From Pleurotus djamor (lineage: Eukaryota > Basidiomycota > Agaricomycetes > Agaricales > Pleurotaceae), in contig JAPEVF010000108.1 of NCBI GenBank assembly GCA_029747585.1, positions 44,109-108,108 of the forward strand: 64,000 bases of DNA, in the 5' to 3' direction. Both the position numbers and the translations under genes were made by a program. This document shows positions 1-12,260 of the stretch, in pieces. Every line of letters starts with the position of its first letter. The first letter of the stretch is position 1. The notes below the pieces were generated by a model. The model was not told where the DNA came from. It saw only the letters and a program-made list of their open reading frames with translations, and ran no database searches.

Positions 1-220
1 GCTTAAGAAATGTGTACCACATCGCTCAGATGTGTGAGTCTGTGACAAACAGTTGATGAGCACTCTCGAAATAACATGGTGGTGAGAGGGAGAGCATAAA
101 TCGGGCAGTTTACTCTCACGATCCAAACACCAAGAATCCACCACCAAATTTTTGCGCTAGTCGATCATCAAAACACCTATCCGCGTCTTTCTCTTCATCT
201 CCCCGACGTCAGGGCACAAG

Positions 221-2343
221 ATGCTGGTTCTATACGAAACGGCGATGGGCTACTGCCTATTCAAAGTTACCAACACCTCAAAAATCGAGAGCGACGATTT
301 GTACAAAGAGTTCCAAAGCCCCGAATCGGCCAGTAAATTGTACGATGAGCGTGCAATTGGTTGCTCTTTCTGTCCAAATTGACTTTGATGTAACATAGGC
401 TGAAACTGAAGGCTTTGCATCGATTTACATCAACAGCTACGGCCGTTGAAGATATAACGGCGCTGCAGAAGGGAAAATTGGGAAAGGGATTGAAGCAATT
501 CCTTACGGACGAGGTTGTTGGGAAGGGGAAGGGGAAAGAGTCATTAATTGTTGTTGACACACATCTCGGTATGCATATCTACTTTTTGACGATCGCACAG
601 CTACTCAATTACGTTTGGCGTGGTAGCCCATTCAATATCCAAAAAGCTTAGTATCGATGTACAAGCACTCACTGAAAATTCCGGTGCCGATCTCTGGAGG
701 GGTATAAGAAGTCAGATTGCGGCTCTGCTTGACGGGCTTGACCCCAAAGACTTGGCTACCATGAGCTTGGGATTGTCGCATTCACTTTCGAGGTATGTCA
801 CTGAGATGCATCCTGTACTCGTAGCTGACGTCTCCATTCAGGTTTAAACTTAAATTTTCACCGGACAAGGTCGACACGATGATTGTTCAAGCTATCGCAC
901 TCCTCGACGACCTGGACAAAGAAATCAACATCTACTCCATGCGTGTCAAGGTAGGACGTGCTCTGAGGTCTCTCCTTGTATAAAATTCAAAGTGGTTTTC
1001 GACAGGAATGGTATGGCTGGCATTTCCCTGAACTGGCCAAAATCCTCTCCGACAACCTTGCATACGCCAAAGTCGTCCGTCATATGGGCTTCCGTACGAA
1101 TGCTGCCACCACTGATTTCTCGACAATACTACCGGAAGACCTAGAGGCTGTTCTCAAAGCCGCCGCCGAAATATCCATGGGTACCGAAATCTCCGACTCT
1201 GATATAACACATATTTTTGCACTTTGCGACCAAGTCATTTCAATAACGGCCTATCGAACTCAACTGGCGGAATACCTCCGCAATCGCATGAACGCCATAG
1301 CACCTAATCTTACCGCACTCGTTGGTGACCTCGTCGGTGCACGGCTAATAAGTCACGCTGGAAGTCTGCTCAGTCTCGCCAAACAACCTGCTAGTACTGT
1401 GCAAATCCTCGGTGCTGAGAAGGCGCTATTCCGCGCACTGAAAACGAAACATGATACACCGAAATACGGTCTGATATACCACGTGAGTCGAAACTTGGCT
1501 TTGACTCTCGTAACGAGTTAATGTTGTCTCCCTAGGCATCTCTTGTCGGTCAAGCACCACCTAAACTAAAAGGAAAAGTCAGTAAATACTCTCTACTGGG
1601 CCCTCAGCGGTTGGATTGATGTCTCCTCCATAGATGGCCCGTATGGTTGCAACAAAGGCCGCCCTTTCTATCCGTGTTGATGCTCTTACGGATGCTGATG
1701 GCAAGTCGGAGCCTTCAGCCCCGTCAATAGGGTTGGAGAACCGTGCCAAGCTCGAGTCGCGGCTGCGCAGTTTGGAACATGGCAACGACCTTGCCGGTGT
1801 ACGGAGGTTTGCCGATGGTGGCAAGAAGCAACCACGATTCGAAATGAAGGGCGAGACGAAGACCTACAACACCGCTGCGGATGCCGTCGATCTCTTGCCG
1901 ACACAACGAGACCCGATGGAGACCGCCGTGAAGATCGCTTTGGATGTCAAAGAGGAGAAGAAGCGAGCGAAGGAGGAGAGGAGGGCAAAGAGAAAGACTG
2001 AGAAAGCTAAAGCTGAAGAGGACGTGAAAGAGGAGGAAGTATCGGACGACGGCGACGATTCTGGCATGGATGTCGACGGTGAGGAGAGTAAGCAAAGCAA
2101 GAAGGAGAAGAAGCGCAAACGGAGAGAAAGCGGGCCAGCTGATGCTGAGCCAGAGACCGAGGTCAAGGTTAGTCCGAACGCGATTCTTCCCCATACCGTC
2201 CATTCTGACATGTACCTGCGTAGGTCGAGACGGAGGAGGAGCGCAAGGCGAAAAAGAAGGCCAAGAAGGAGGCCAAAGAAAAAGCCAAAGCTGAGGCTGG
2301 CGGTGACTCGCCGAAGAAAAAGAAAAAGAAGTCAGAGGCCTAG
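221..2343 (+). CDS. NOP58: Nucleolar protein NOP58, box C/D snoRNP core protein
   Basis: NOP58 is a core scaffold of box C/D snoRNPs, which guide 2'-O-methylation and early processing of rRNA in the nucleolus. The protein starts [16 protein letters not shown], the typical Nop5/Nop58 N-terminus, and continues through the coiled-coil and Nop domain ([19 protein letters not shown]). It ends in a lysine-rich KKE/KKK tail of the kind seen in yeast and animal NOP58. Spliced by eye there are about seven short introns, including 340-398, 569-626, 793-841 and 951-1005. All junctions restore the conserved frame and no disruption is seen. The start is the first ATG of the conserved N-terminus. A 425 bp gap separates it from the next gene on the same strand. 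Identification is firm; individual splice sites near the 3' end are less certain. Confidence 0.95.
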
Positions 2344-2768
2344 TGTGTTTTCTCCTTCAATATCTATCCTGGCGGCGCAACCATCTGTATAATGGATCTA
2401 ATACGGTACCTCTACGATTCCTTCGGGCTAGCCAAGGTGTTCAGGTTATCAGACTTCTATTTTGTTGTCCAACTAGACCGTCCTATCTCGATTCAATTGA
2501 GTGTGTATGTACATCCGTATTCGCGTCCTTGAACGCAGCTTGATAGTCCGCCGTTTCGGTGGAAGGCTGTCGGCGGAATACATCAGTTTTGTGCTTTGTG
2601 GTTGCACTTGGTTTCTTCGATGAGGGTCGCAAAGATCAGGGTGCCCTAACGCGTGACCGACGCGCTTCGTGACGTGACCCCTGTGAATTCTTGTGGTACG
2701 ATGTCGGGGTTCCCTTCGATTGATTTTCACGCGTCTCCCAAACCCCGTCATCCTCACCGACTATCGAC
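2344..2768. other. Intergenic between NOP58 and ERG27-like gene
   Basis: This stretch should hold the NOP58 3' end and the promoter of the reductase gene. I see no coding or RNA gene in it. Confidence 0.5.
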
Positions 2769-4202
2769 ATGGCGACAAAGAACCCAATAATTGTGGTCAC
2801 TGGTGCAAATGGGTGAGTGTCCAAACTTTGGTCTGAAGTTGCAGGACCCTGACGAACAGGAAAGAGGCGTCGGATTTGGAATTTGCCAGCGTTTGCTCTT
2901 CCAACTGGCCACTAGAATACCGAGCGATGCCAGAGCTGCATTCTCAACAACAGAGAAACACGAATCTCCTGAAGATATCGAGCCGTGCGAGAGCTTGACA
3001 CTGGTCATGGCCTGCAGGAACACCTCGCGTGGAGAAGTAGCCCGAACGAAACTTTTGCAGTCATTAGACGCGCGAATAAAGCAGCTCAAGCTTTCGCCAG
3101 AAGATAAAGGCCATGCTGAGCATTTCCGTCAGAGTCTACGGATTGAAGTATACTACCTGGACTTGGCCTCGACTACAAGTGTTTTCCGGTTTGGCGCTGC
3201 AGTTCGACAAAAGTATGTGTTTCTCTCCGTTTCATGATAAAGTCCCTAAATGGCCTCATTCTTTAGGTATCCTTATATATCTCGTGTAATTTGCAATGCT
3301 GGTCTGGCCAGTTTTGTAGGCATCGCGTGGATGTACGCCATTAAACGCGTCTTAACGCAGCCTGTGGATGCCGTCACTTTCCCGGATTACTATACACAAC
3401 GTTCTGGCGAAAAGAGCGCTGATGGTCTGGGATGGGTTTGGCAGTGTAATGTCTTCGGGCATTATTGCTTGGTATGCACTCATAGTCTCACCATTTTCAT
3501 TGAGTCTTACGCTACGTTTCAGTTCCGAGAACTCGAACCATTACTTCGCAAGTCACCCGACCAGGCTCGCGTTCTATGGATGTCGTCTTTAGAAGGAGTT
3601 CCCCAATTCTTCGATCTGGAGGATTGGCAACTTCTGAAGTCCGACTACTCATACCAAGGATCAAAATATCAAATGGACTTGATCGCATCTTGTCTTGATG
3701 CGCAAGCACTCGAACAACCTGAATCTCGCGTTGCTAGACATTTCATTGTTCATCCCGCTGTCACGGACACCAACGTCGCTAGCGCCCTAGCTGCTGGTAT
3801 CCTTGACATCTTCAAACTCATTGCTTTTTACGCCGTAGGTCTCAACTTCCCGTCATGTTAGCGCTGTATTGATCACCAAGATAGGCTCGCCTTCTGGGAT
3901 CTCCGAATCATCCAATCACTCCGTTCAAAGCAGCTATCTCCGCTGTGCATGTGTCCCTGGTATCCCTCGCGTTGCTACCTCTTGTGACCAAGCAAGTCAA
4001 CTCAGATGGCTCCGCCCCGATCAAGTTTGGCTCAGAAACGGACTGGTGGGGTCATGAGCGAGTTGGCAAGACACCAGTCCTCGAATGGGAAGAGCATAAA
4101 GAAGACGCGGACGCCCTTGTTCAAAAATGCGATACACTTTACCGGTCGTTGCGTGATGCAGATGGCGAATTGTCTTATGAGCGGGCAACGGAGTATATGT
4201 AG
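2769..4202 (+). CDS. ERG27: 3-ketosteroid reductase (ERG27-like short-chain dehydrogenase)
   Basis: ERG27 reduces the C-3 ketone of sterol intermediates during C-4 demethylation in ergosterol biosynthesis, acting at the ER or on lipid particles with NADPH. The N-terminus MATKNPIIVVTGANG joins across intron 1 to GVGFGICQRL, which gives the TGxxxGxG cofactor loop of short-chain dehydrogenases. An NAG motif (VICNAGLASF) follows, then an active-site YxxxK (YQGSK, with serine residues upstream). The segment DYYTQRSGEKSADGLGWVWQ and the long C-terminal part are typical of fungal ERG27 rather than of small soluble SDRs. At least four introns interrupt the gene, and the frame is open when they are removed. 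It is not visibly linked to its neighbours. A related SDR is the alternative, but the architecture favours ERG27. Confidence 0.85.
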
Positions 4203-4775
4203 GCTGACTCCTGCTATGTCGTTATTGATTTATTGCACCCTATCTATTCAATGACCTAGATTATTGATTCGTGATTTAAGAATAACTCCTGGCCGCGTTT
4301 TGTGTCATCGAAGTCATCATTGTAATATTTGCATGCGTCCTTGGTGGCAACTGGTACGCCTTGCATAGCCTTCAGACGACCGGATGAAGCACATTATGAG
4401 GGAAGTGAGTTGCTCTTTCCTGCTACACACCATTGGCTGATGCTGTAAATTTTCATCCCTCCTCTAAAGCGCAGGTAAATTCAAGGCAGTGAAGGCCCCT
4501 TCCATGTCGACAAGTGTGCCCTACATGCACTTCTCGGCTGACGGACACGGTCACATAGCGACGATCTGAAGTTCATCCCCTCCTATTTTTATAGTCTTCT
4601 CTTCCTCCGCCAACGCTTCTATTCGCATAGGGTCATCAAGTTTAAGCTCTGAACCAAAGGGCCATCAGATTCGAGTGTGGGCCCCACCGCTTCGTTTCTT
4701 CTTCCATTGTGATTGGGGTTATAAGCAAGTCGGTCACGATATATTTATGACCGGTTTGCTCCTCTCCATTGCATA
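4203..4775. other. Intergenic / P450-1 upstream region
   Basis: No gene is seen. The last 60 bases carry a TATA-like element described separately. Confidence 0.5.
4717..4730 (+). promoter_or_regulatory. TATA-like promoter element of P450-1
   Basis: The sequence GGTTATAAGCAAGT lies about 46-59 bases before the P450-1 ATG. The identical 14-mer occurs at 7539-7552, upstream of the tandem paralogue, while most of the surrounding intergenic sequence differs. Retention after duplication suggests a functional core promoter. Confidence 0.55.
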
Positions 4776-6785
4776 ATGGACGGCAACACATGCATCGCTA
4801 CCCTGACAGCAATCTTGGCTACCACTTTCCTCATTGATAAGTGGCTGGACTATACGACGCCCGATGTACTCTATGTCTATGTCCCCGTTGTTCGTTCGCT
4901 AACTCATCCGTACTCAGCTTCGCACCATTCCCGCCGTCGGCCCAACAGGAAGATTTTCCTCATTGCTTAATGCTTATAGATCCTTCTTCAGCGGGCATGA
5001 CATGATCCAGGAGGGAATCCGAAAGTATCGATCCGAGGTTTTCAGGTTTCCAATGGTAGACAAATGGATGGTCGTCCTCAGCAAAAGGAGCCAAATCAAC
5101 GATATTCGACAGGCTCATGACGACGAATTGGCATTTGATGAAGCTGTAGGCGAAGTAAGTATCTTCCCCCTTGCAGTCCCGCTTTCCCAATTTCAAGTAC
5201 TCATTCGGCGTGTTGGCTTCTAGACGGTACAGTTCGAGTATACCCTAGGCAAGGAACTTATTCAGAATGCGTACCACTCGGATGTCATTAGATCGTCCCT
5301 CACGCGGAACCTTGCTGTCAGGTTCTCTGATATTAGGGATGAAATTGTTGCGGCATTCAATGACAGCATACCAGCGACCGAAGGTAAGGTGCTTCGTTAC
5401 ATATCGATTTTTATCCAACATTGATCAATGCCAAAAAGACTGGACATCTATTCCACTTCATAACACCACCCTGCAAGTAATCACCAGGACGAGCAATCGC
5501 CTCTTTGTTGGGTTGCCAATATGTCAGGCAATTGTTAACTTTTTTGTCCGAAAACTCGCTGAATACTGAGCGTCCAGGTCGTACCCCAGACTATCTAGAT
5601 CTCAACGTCCAGCTTACTATACAGGTTGCTTTGACGGGCTTCTTTTTAAGTAACTTCCCATCCATAATTCGGCCGTAAGTCAGTTTTACTATTACTATCT
5701 TCCACACGTCCATGCTTGATTTCACCCCAGGATAATCGGACCGCTACTCTCCCCTATGGCCAAGGCCATTAAGAGGACCCAGAAGCACCTTGAGCCACTC
5801 ATTGTCCAGCGCATGAAAGACGATGTTGAACTGGGCATTGACCGAGAGGATCGGCCTGTGAGTGAACGCAACTTGGCGACGTAAAGTGCCGTTGCGCCTA
5901 AATGCCTAACTGCGTTTCAGAACGATCTAATAACTTGGCTATTCGATACTGCTCCTGAGGCGGAGAGAAATGTGCCTGCGTATATCAAACGAATTTTGTT
6001 GGTGAATTTTACGGCCATTCACACATCATCAACCGTAAGAAATAGCGTCTATGTGGCTCTCAAAACTATTGCTCAATCCATGATAAGGTGTTCTCGCAAG
6101 CCCTTTTACAGCTCGCTGGACGACCTGAATACATCGGCCCCCTTCGTGGCGAAGTCGAATCCGTTATTGAGCAAGAAGGCTGGTCGAAAGATGCCATGGG
6201 GAAGCTCCGCAAGCTGGACAGCTTCCTTCGCGAATGCATTCGGTGGGAGGGCTTGGGTGATTGTGAGTTTTCTAGTCAATGCATTGGGAAGAACAACTTT
6301 TAACGAAGTATTACTTGTGTTAGTCGTCATGTTCCGTATCGTCCGCAAGCCTGAGGGCTTCACCTTCTCCGACGGGACACACCTTCCCCAAGGCACTTCC
6401 CTTGCATGTTCTGGATGGGCTATTAATCATAGTGAAGAAAACCACGTCAAAGCCTCGGAATTTGACGGGTTCCGTTTCTACATTCCAGAAGATGAGGCGA
6501 CTAGCCATCAATTCGTGAATACAAGCCTAGAATACATCACCTTCGGTCACGGACGCCATGCATGTCCTGGGAGGTGTGCTCATATCTCCATCTGCTTTTT
6601 GTATCCTGTTGATCATCTTTCCGAACAGGTTCTTTGCCGCAAACGAGCTGAAGGCCATGCTTGCCCATGTCCTCCTCAACTATGACGTCAAGCTCGAGAA
6701 CGAAATCCCGCCTACCCAGTGGTTTGGACCATATATAGTGATCGACAACAATGCTAAAGTGATGTTCAGAAAAAGGCCTTTATGA
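4776..6785 (+). CDS. Cytochrome P450 monooxygenase, tandem copy 1
   Basis: This is a microsomal heme-thiolate monooxygenase. A short N-terminal hydrophobic anchor (LTAILATTFLIDKWLDY) is followed by a P450 fold. The I-helix region reads NFTAIHTSS, an A-x-x-T variant seen in fungal ent-kaurene-oxidase-like P450s. The ExxR of the K helix is in RECIRWEG, and the heme-binding loop is FGHGRHACPGR with its axial cysteine. About nine short introns are removed to restore the frame, and every splice is supported by the paralogue at 7608. No disruption was found. The neighbour downstream is a close paralogue in the same orientation, so this is a local duplication. No terpene synthase or other backbone enzyme lies in the window, so the substrate is unknown. 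The CYP family cannot be assigned without comparison. Confidence 0.9.
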
Positions 6786-7607
6786 GGTTATGGATACCAT
6801 GGTGTTCCTCATCTATATCAGACCGCAGCCCTCTGGCTAGTGGTATGCAACTTAGAACTAAGCTGTGATCCCGATTTCCTTCCTTAGTATTCCTTTTGCT
6901 TTCATTCGAACCTAGAGCCCTTCAGTGCAGTCTCTGGCCCCCCTTATCTGTAGGTATCAAAGCCCCGAACCCCAAACCCTAATTAACGAAATAACGAAGT
7001 CCCAGCGTTGCTCCCCTTTTGGATGCTCATCAATCTAGATCATCAGTCCTTGTACCTATTTGTGGTATCCCAGTGTAAGTATCTAAGTACTAAATTTGTC
7101 GAGCTCTCGAGTGCAATTTTTACCTCGAGGAAGGCACCCATATTGTGTGCGAACTACTTCCTAGTTAGTATACAACTCATCCACCACTAATGATTTCGCT
7201 TGATTGTTCCGACGGGTCACAAGCACATCTCCCTCGTGTGTTGCTTGTCATTACTTGTGATGCTCCCAGGAAGCTGACGATAAGTTAGATATTCAACCTC
7301 TGTGCAGTGTGCAATGCACGCAGCCTTGAGCTTAAAGGATGTTCGGTAGACAATCGGTAGACGCACATGGCCGTGAACGGTCTTCGGAGGCTTGGTATCC
7401 CTGTGCCAAATTATTCTTCACATGGCCCGTCAAAGTTCAGCGGACTTCTCTCTGCCGTCCCACGTAAAAGCTCTGAATCAGCGGGTCGCTTGGAGTGGAG
7501 TGCGCTTCTCACCGTCGGACATCTTCAACCCTTGGGAGGGTTATAAGCAAGTAGGTTGTGATGGGTTATAACCTACTCAAATCACCCAACTTCTTCGTCA
7601 ACACGTC
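6786..7607. other. Intergenic between the two P450 genes
   Basis: This is the 3' region of P450-1 and the promoter of P450-2. I see no gene. The only strong feature is the repeated TATA-like element at 7539-7552. Confidence 0.5.
7539..7552 (+). promoter_or_regulatory. TATA-like promoter element of P450-2
   Basis: GGTTATAAGCAAGT, identical to the element at 4717-4730, sits about 56-69 bases before the ATG of the second P450. Confidence 0.55.
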
Positions 7608-9587
7608 ATGGACAGTAGTCCATACATCGCTACCTTCGCAGGTTTCTTGGCCACCGCTTTCCTGATAAATAAATGGCTGGACTATACGACACCCAATGTA
7701 TTTCTACCCATCTGGATCTGCTTCGCTTCTGCTTCACTGATAAGTGCCCCTTTAGCTCAGCGCCATCCCTGCTGTTGGCTCAACTGGGCGGCTTTCGTCT
7801 TTCCTCGGTGCCTATCGATATGTTCGGCACGGACATGACATGATCCAGGAGGGAATTCAGAAGTACCAATCCGCAGCTTTCAGGGTCCCGACGGTGGATA
7901 GATGGATGGTCGTCCTCAGCAAGAAAAGTCTGATAAACGACATTCGCCGGGCTCGGGACGACGAATTATCATTCTACGATGCTGTTGGCGAAGTAAGCCA
8001 TGATCTTCGATTANTGTACCCCAATCAACTGATTCATTCCTTTGTAGAGTATCCAGACGAGGTATACTATAGGCAAGGAAGTCACGCAAGATCATTACCA
8101 CGTCGAGGTCGTTAGGTCCCCCCTCACGCGGAATCTTGCTGCCAGGTTCTCCGACGTTCGCGACGAGATTCTTGCCGCGTTCAACGACAACATACCGAAA
8201 ACCGATGGTATTCATGCTCTTTCACCGAATATCTCGAACCGGCACTAATCAGAAACTGCAGATTGGGTGTCTATTCCAGCTCTAGATGCCGCTATGCAAG
8301 TAGTTGCGAGGACGAGCAATCGACTCTTCGTTGGATTGCCGCTATGTCAGTATCATATATTCTCCCATCTAGAAACGTGCTGAGAATCAAGCTCGTAGGC
8401 CGTGATGCAGACTTCTGCGACCTCAACATCCAGTTCACTGTACAAGTCGTTGTCGTCGGTCTCCTCCTGAACAGTATCCCTGCTATATTCCGACCGTGAG
8501 TTTATTACACCTACTCTAACTGCTTACGATTAATTTCACCTAGAATCGTTGGACCGTTGCTCTCCCCCATGACAAAGGCCTTTTCACGGACCAAGAAACA
8601 TCTTGAACCGCTCATTGCCCAACGGATGAAAGAAGACGCTGAGTTGGGCACCGACCGAGAGGATAGACCGGTGCGTCAGCGGAAATCCACAATACCAGTC
8701 TTGACGTGCTTTCTAACCACTCAATCTAGAACGATCTAATAAGTTGGTTATTTGATGCTGCCCCCGAACAGGAAAGAAACGTTTCTGCGTATATCAAGCG
8801 AATCCTCATGGTGAATTTCGCCGCTATCCACACCTCCTCAAATGTGAGGCAAGCGCGTTCGAAGTTGTTTTTATCTCACTGACTGTATTTTCAGACGTTC
8901 ACGCAGGCACTTTTCCAGCTTGCTGGACGACCCGAATACGTCCCGGCTCTTCGTGAGGAAATTGAGACCGTTATTGAGCAAGAGGGATGGACGAAGGCTG
9001 CGATGGGAAAGCTACGCAAGCTAGATAGTTTCCTCCGTGAATGCATCCGATGGGAAGGCTTGGGCGATCGTGAGTTGCAAATTACCTCTTGGGGAATCAA
9101 AGCTCACATTGCTTGTGCCAGTCACCATGTCTCGTATCGTCCGCAAGCCTGAGGGTTTTACCTTCTCCGACGGAACTCACCTTCCTCAAGGCACATTTGT
9201 TGCTTGCGCTGGGTGGGATATCCACCACAGTGAGGAGAACTACGCCAAGGCCCTGGAATTCGATGGTTTCCGTTTCTCTAACATGCGAGAAATGGAAGGT
9301 GAATCAACCAGTCATCAAGTCGTGAATACGAGTCCAGAATATGTTATCTTCGGTCACGGACGCCATGCATGCCCTGGAAGGTGCGTTACAATTGACGTCC
9401 GTATGATGACTAGCCACCCATCTCGTAAAACAGGTTCTTTGCCGCAAACGAACTGAAAGCTATGTTCGCACATGTTCTCCTCAACTACGACGTCAAGCTC
9501 GAGAATGAAATTCCACCTACCAAATGGTTCAACCATAACATAGTGGTTGACAAGGAAGCGAAAGTGATGTTTAGAAAGAGGCGATGA
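7608..9587 (+). CDS. Cytochrome P450 monooxygenase, tandem copy 2
   Basis: This paralogue of the gene at 4776 has the same exon layout. The anchor is FAGFLATAFLINKWLDYTTP, the I-helix is NFAAIHTSS, the ExxR is in RECIRWEG and the heme loop is FGHGRHACPGR. The acceptor of the first intron is chosen as TTTAG before CTCAGC, because this gives SAIPAVG, matching TIPAVG in copy 1. One unresolved base (N) lies at 8014 inside an intron. The C-terminus ends VMFRKRR and is slightly shorter than copy 1. All catalytic motifs are intact, so both copies should be active. Differences concentrate in the middle of the protein and in the 9290-9320 region (extra MREMEGE), which could affect substrate choice. 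The substrate cannot be inferred from context. Confidence 0.9.
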
Positions 9588-10021
9588 TGAAGGGAAGTCA
9601 GCCCTTTGATACCACAATCCCGCACAATATTTTGTCCGTAGCGTAAAGGATTGAACAGATAGAATTTACACATGGAGCGGAAATATACTTAGAACTGTGA
9701 GTCTGATGCACTTGGCTGCGCAGGTAGCAATACGGTCTGCCTAGCTTTATAGCACGACGTAGAGTATATGGTGACAAGGAAGTATCACAAGCGTTTTGAC
9801 TCACATTCAACGCGAGTTGATTGTTCCAACTTCTTTGTTCTCAAAAACTGGACACAGCCAGGGATTCAACCATACAGGAAGGGAGCGCCAAATATAGAGA
9901 TGTACATTGCACAGGAGAAGGGTTATGCTAGGGTTATGCTTAACCGTTCGGGATGCGATGACGAAAATCATGGATGTAACGTATTACTGATACAAGTGAG
10001 ATCGACAATACAATAGGGCGA
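9588..10021. other. Intergenic, convergent 3' ends
   Basis: This lies between the P450-2 stop and the NUG1 stop on the opposite strand. No gene is seen; it presumably holds both 3' UTRs. Confidence 0.5.
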
Positions 10022-12260
10022 TTAACGCCTTTTGCGTGTAACTTTCTTTGGCAGTCCTTTTAAGGGACCCCGCGGCCGAGGCTTGCTTTTGACACCAGCT
10101 GCAAAAGCGACGCGTTTGCTTGACTGTGACGGAGTGTCCTTGGTACGCTTGCGCTTAGTGTTAGACACCATTGCTGATCGAAGTTGGGGTTCGTCCTCAG
10201 ATTCGCCATCTTCAACTTCATCATCCTCAGCCTCATCGTCGTCAGATCCTTCCTGATCCTCAAGGTCTTCGTCACTTCCTTCGTCGTCTTCACTAGGCTC
10301 ACCGGCGTCGGACTCGGCATCAACATCCATGGCTCCGTCTTCAGCTACAGCTTCATCGTCATCCGAGTCTCCTTCGTCCTCGCCAACATTAAGCCACGGC
10401 TGATCCATCACCGCTTCTCTCGCCTCGATCTCGCATGGTGTCATCTTAACCACACCAGTGTCTTTCCGCATCTCCTTGCGAGTACGGAGAGTCGACAGAA
10501 TGCCGTTGTCTGAGGCATAGAGCTCAGCTGCGCCAGTGGGAAGAGTATGATCCTTTGTTGCGGGAGGGAGGGTGTACCAAGGGAATCGGCCCACATTCCA
10601 ATCATGGAGGACAATGCGGCTTGCCCCTGTTAAGTCCAAAACCCCATGCTAGACGAAGGGACTCAATGAAAAGCCTTCGGAACAGAACATGCATATTTGC
10701 CCACCTTCATGACAAGTTGCTTTGATCGCGCGACACCAGAGAGGAATGAAGTTATATTGCCCTTTTGGAAAGCAGGGAGGTTGTAGAATAGCATCAAGTC
10801 CTCTTGCGCAGAGCGATCAAGGATTTGCTGGACTACGCGCAGCCGTCAGAAAGGGTTACGGGTGCGGAGATCAAGTGTGTACATGCCTACGGGTAATGGG
10901 TCCTTGAGACGGTCGATTCTACCTTTGTTGCGAAGCAGGATATCGCGGGCTCTGCTCCCGGTATCAACCTCCGCCTCACCACGTTTCCACATGAGCCCGG
11001 GTGTATCGATGATACGCACGGACGACGTCTCGACTTCGAGAGTAGCTTCGTGAGCTTGCATCGTTGTCGACGGGGATGAGGTCGAACTTGTCGCATCGTA
11101 CACTGGTAGCGTACTGTGCTGGAGCAGAGAATTTATGAAAGCACTTTTCCCCGACTAGATAAGGCCGTCAGGTACAGATGAAAATCATATATACGGTTGC
11201 GGCTTACATTCGTCGGGCCAATGACAGCGACTGTGAGTGGTTTGTCACCACGACTCTCTTTGGCGCATTTTCTCAGATAGGAAAATACGGAGTCCCGGCC
11301 AATAGCGTCAGACGTCTGTTGGCTCGTAGATTTGCCTTTGGCTTTTGGTGTTAAGGTAGCGTCAGGAATGAATGCCGATGCTGAGCGGAAGATGAAGGTT
11401 TCGTGGACTGCTCGCAGAGAAGTTGCCCATGAAGAGACGGCTTCTCTGGGACAGGTGTCTGATGAACACTGGTAAGATATGTCAACACGAAGACCAAAGA
11501 CTTCACGGCGTACCAATTTTGTTCAAAACGAAGACGATTCGCTTCCCTGTTTGACCACGCACCCAGTCCTCAATGAATTGACTACGACATGGAAGAGGAT
11601 CTCGCGCGTCCAGGACATTCAAGATGACATCTGTGCACTCCAGGACGGATTGAAGATCTGGTAATTCTGGGTTAACGAGCATGGGAGCGTCTTCTTCGTC
11701 ACTCTCCTCTTCGGATGCTTGCGCTTTCTTGGGGCGACTCGAGATAGCATTGGCCGTCGTGAGATGCTTCGCAGCAAGGCTAGCGACACTTTCCAGGTTT
11801 TTGTCTACTTCAGCTGAATCCTCATCTTCCGCTGCTGTATCAGCCTTTGCAGCACGCTTCGCCTCCTTGCGCTTTTCCTTGGCCTCTTCGGCCTGGAGTT
11901 ACGATTAGTAGGAGCAAGGTAGCTACAGTTGACAGTAACGCACTAATCTCCGTTGTTCCGCAACCTCGCCCAAAAGTTGATCTTTGTACGGAAACGTACT
12001 CGGAATCCCTGGATCCTTTTTATGCTCTAGCAGAACAGTTAGGTGATGCTCGTCTAGGTGGTGGTGGTGGTTCAATCGCACTAGATTTCCATTGAGTACT
12101 CTTCTTTGCCTCTTTGCGAGCTTTCTTTTTGCTCTCTCGAACTTTGTTCGTGAGCTTCCGCCGTTCGTGAGTTGTGCCACGTTTGCTGGTTTCTAGCGCA
12201 AAGTGAGAAAGGCAGTACCGTGATGAGGTTTGTATCCTCACTCTTTCGTATGCGAGGCAT
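10022..12260 (-). CDS. NUG1: Nucleolar/nuclear GTPase NUG1 (nucleostemin/GNL3 family)
   Basis: NUG1 is a circularly permuted GTPase needed for 60S ribosomal subunit maturation and export. The N-terminus is very basic (MPRIRK, then KTSKRGTTHERRKLTNKVR) and is followed by the family signature KKDPGIPSTFPYKDQLL. The G motifs come in permuted order: NKID (G4, codon split by an intron near 11520), then GPTNSGKS (P-loop, interrupted by an intron near 11160-11210), then DTPG (G3, about 11000). A long acidic Asp/Glu-rich stretch (about 10190-10380) and a basic C-terminus (PKKVTRKRR) follow. The P-loop reads TNSGKS where many relatives have TNVGKS. About six introns are inferred. The identification rests on the DPGIPS segment plus the permuted G motifs, which separate it from Nog2 and Lsg1. 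Confidence 0.88.

Noticed and set aside
1724..2211. Long minus-strand frames inside NOP58
   Set aside because: Antisense of the Lys/Glu-rich NOP58 tail, giving Leu/Ser-rich low-complexity sequence.
4776..9587. Terpenoid biosynthetic cluster around the P450 pair
   Set aside because: The flanking genes are ERG27-like and NUG1; no terpene synthase, transferase or transporter is present.
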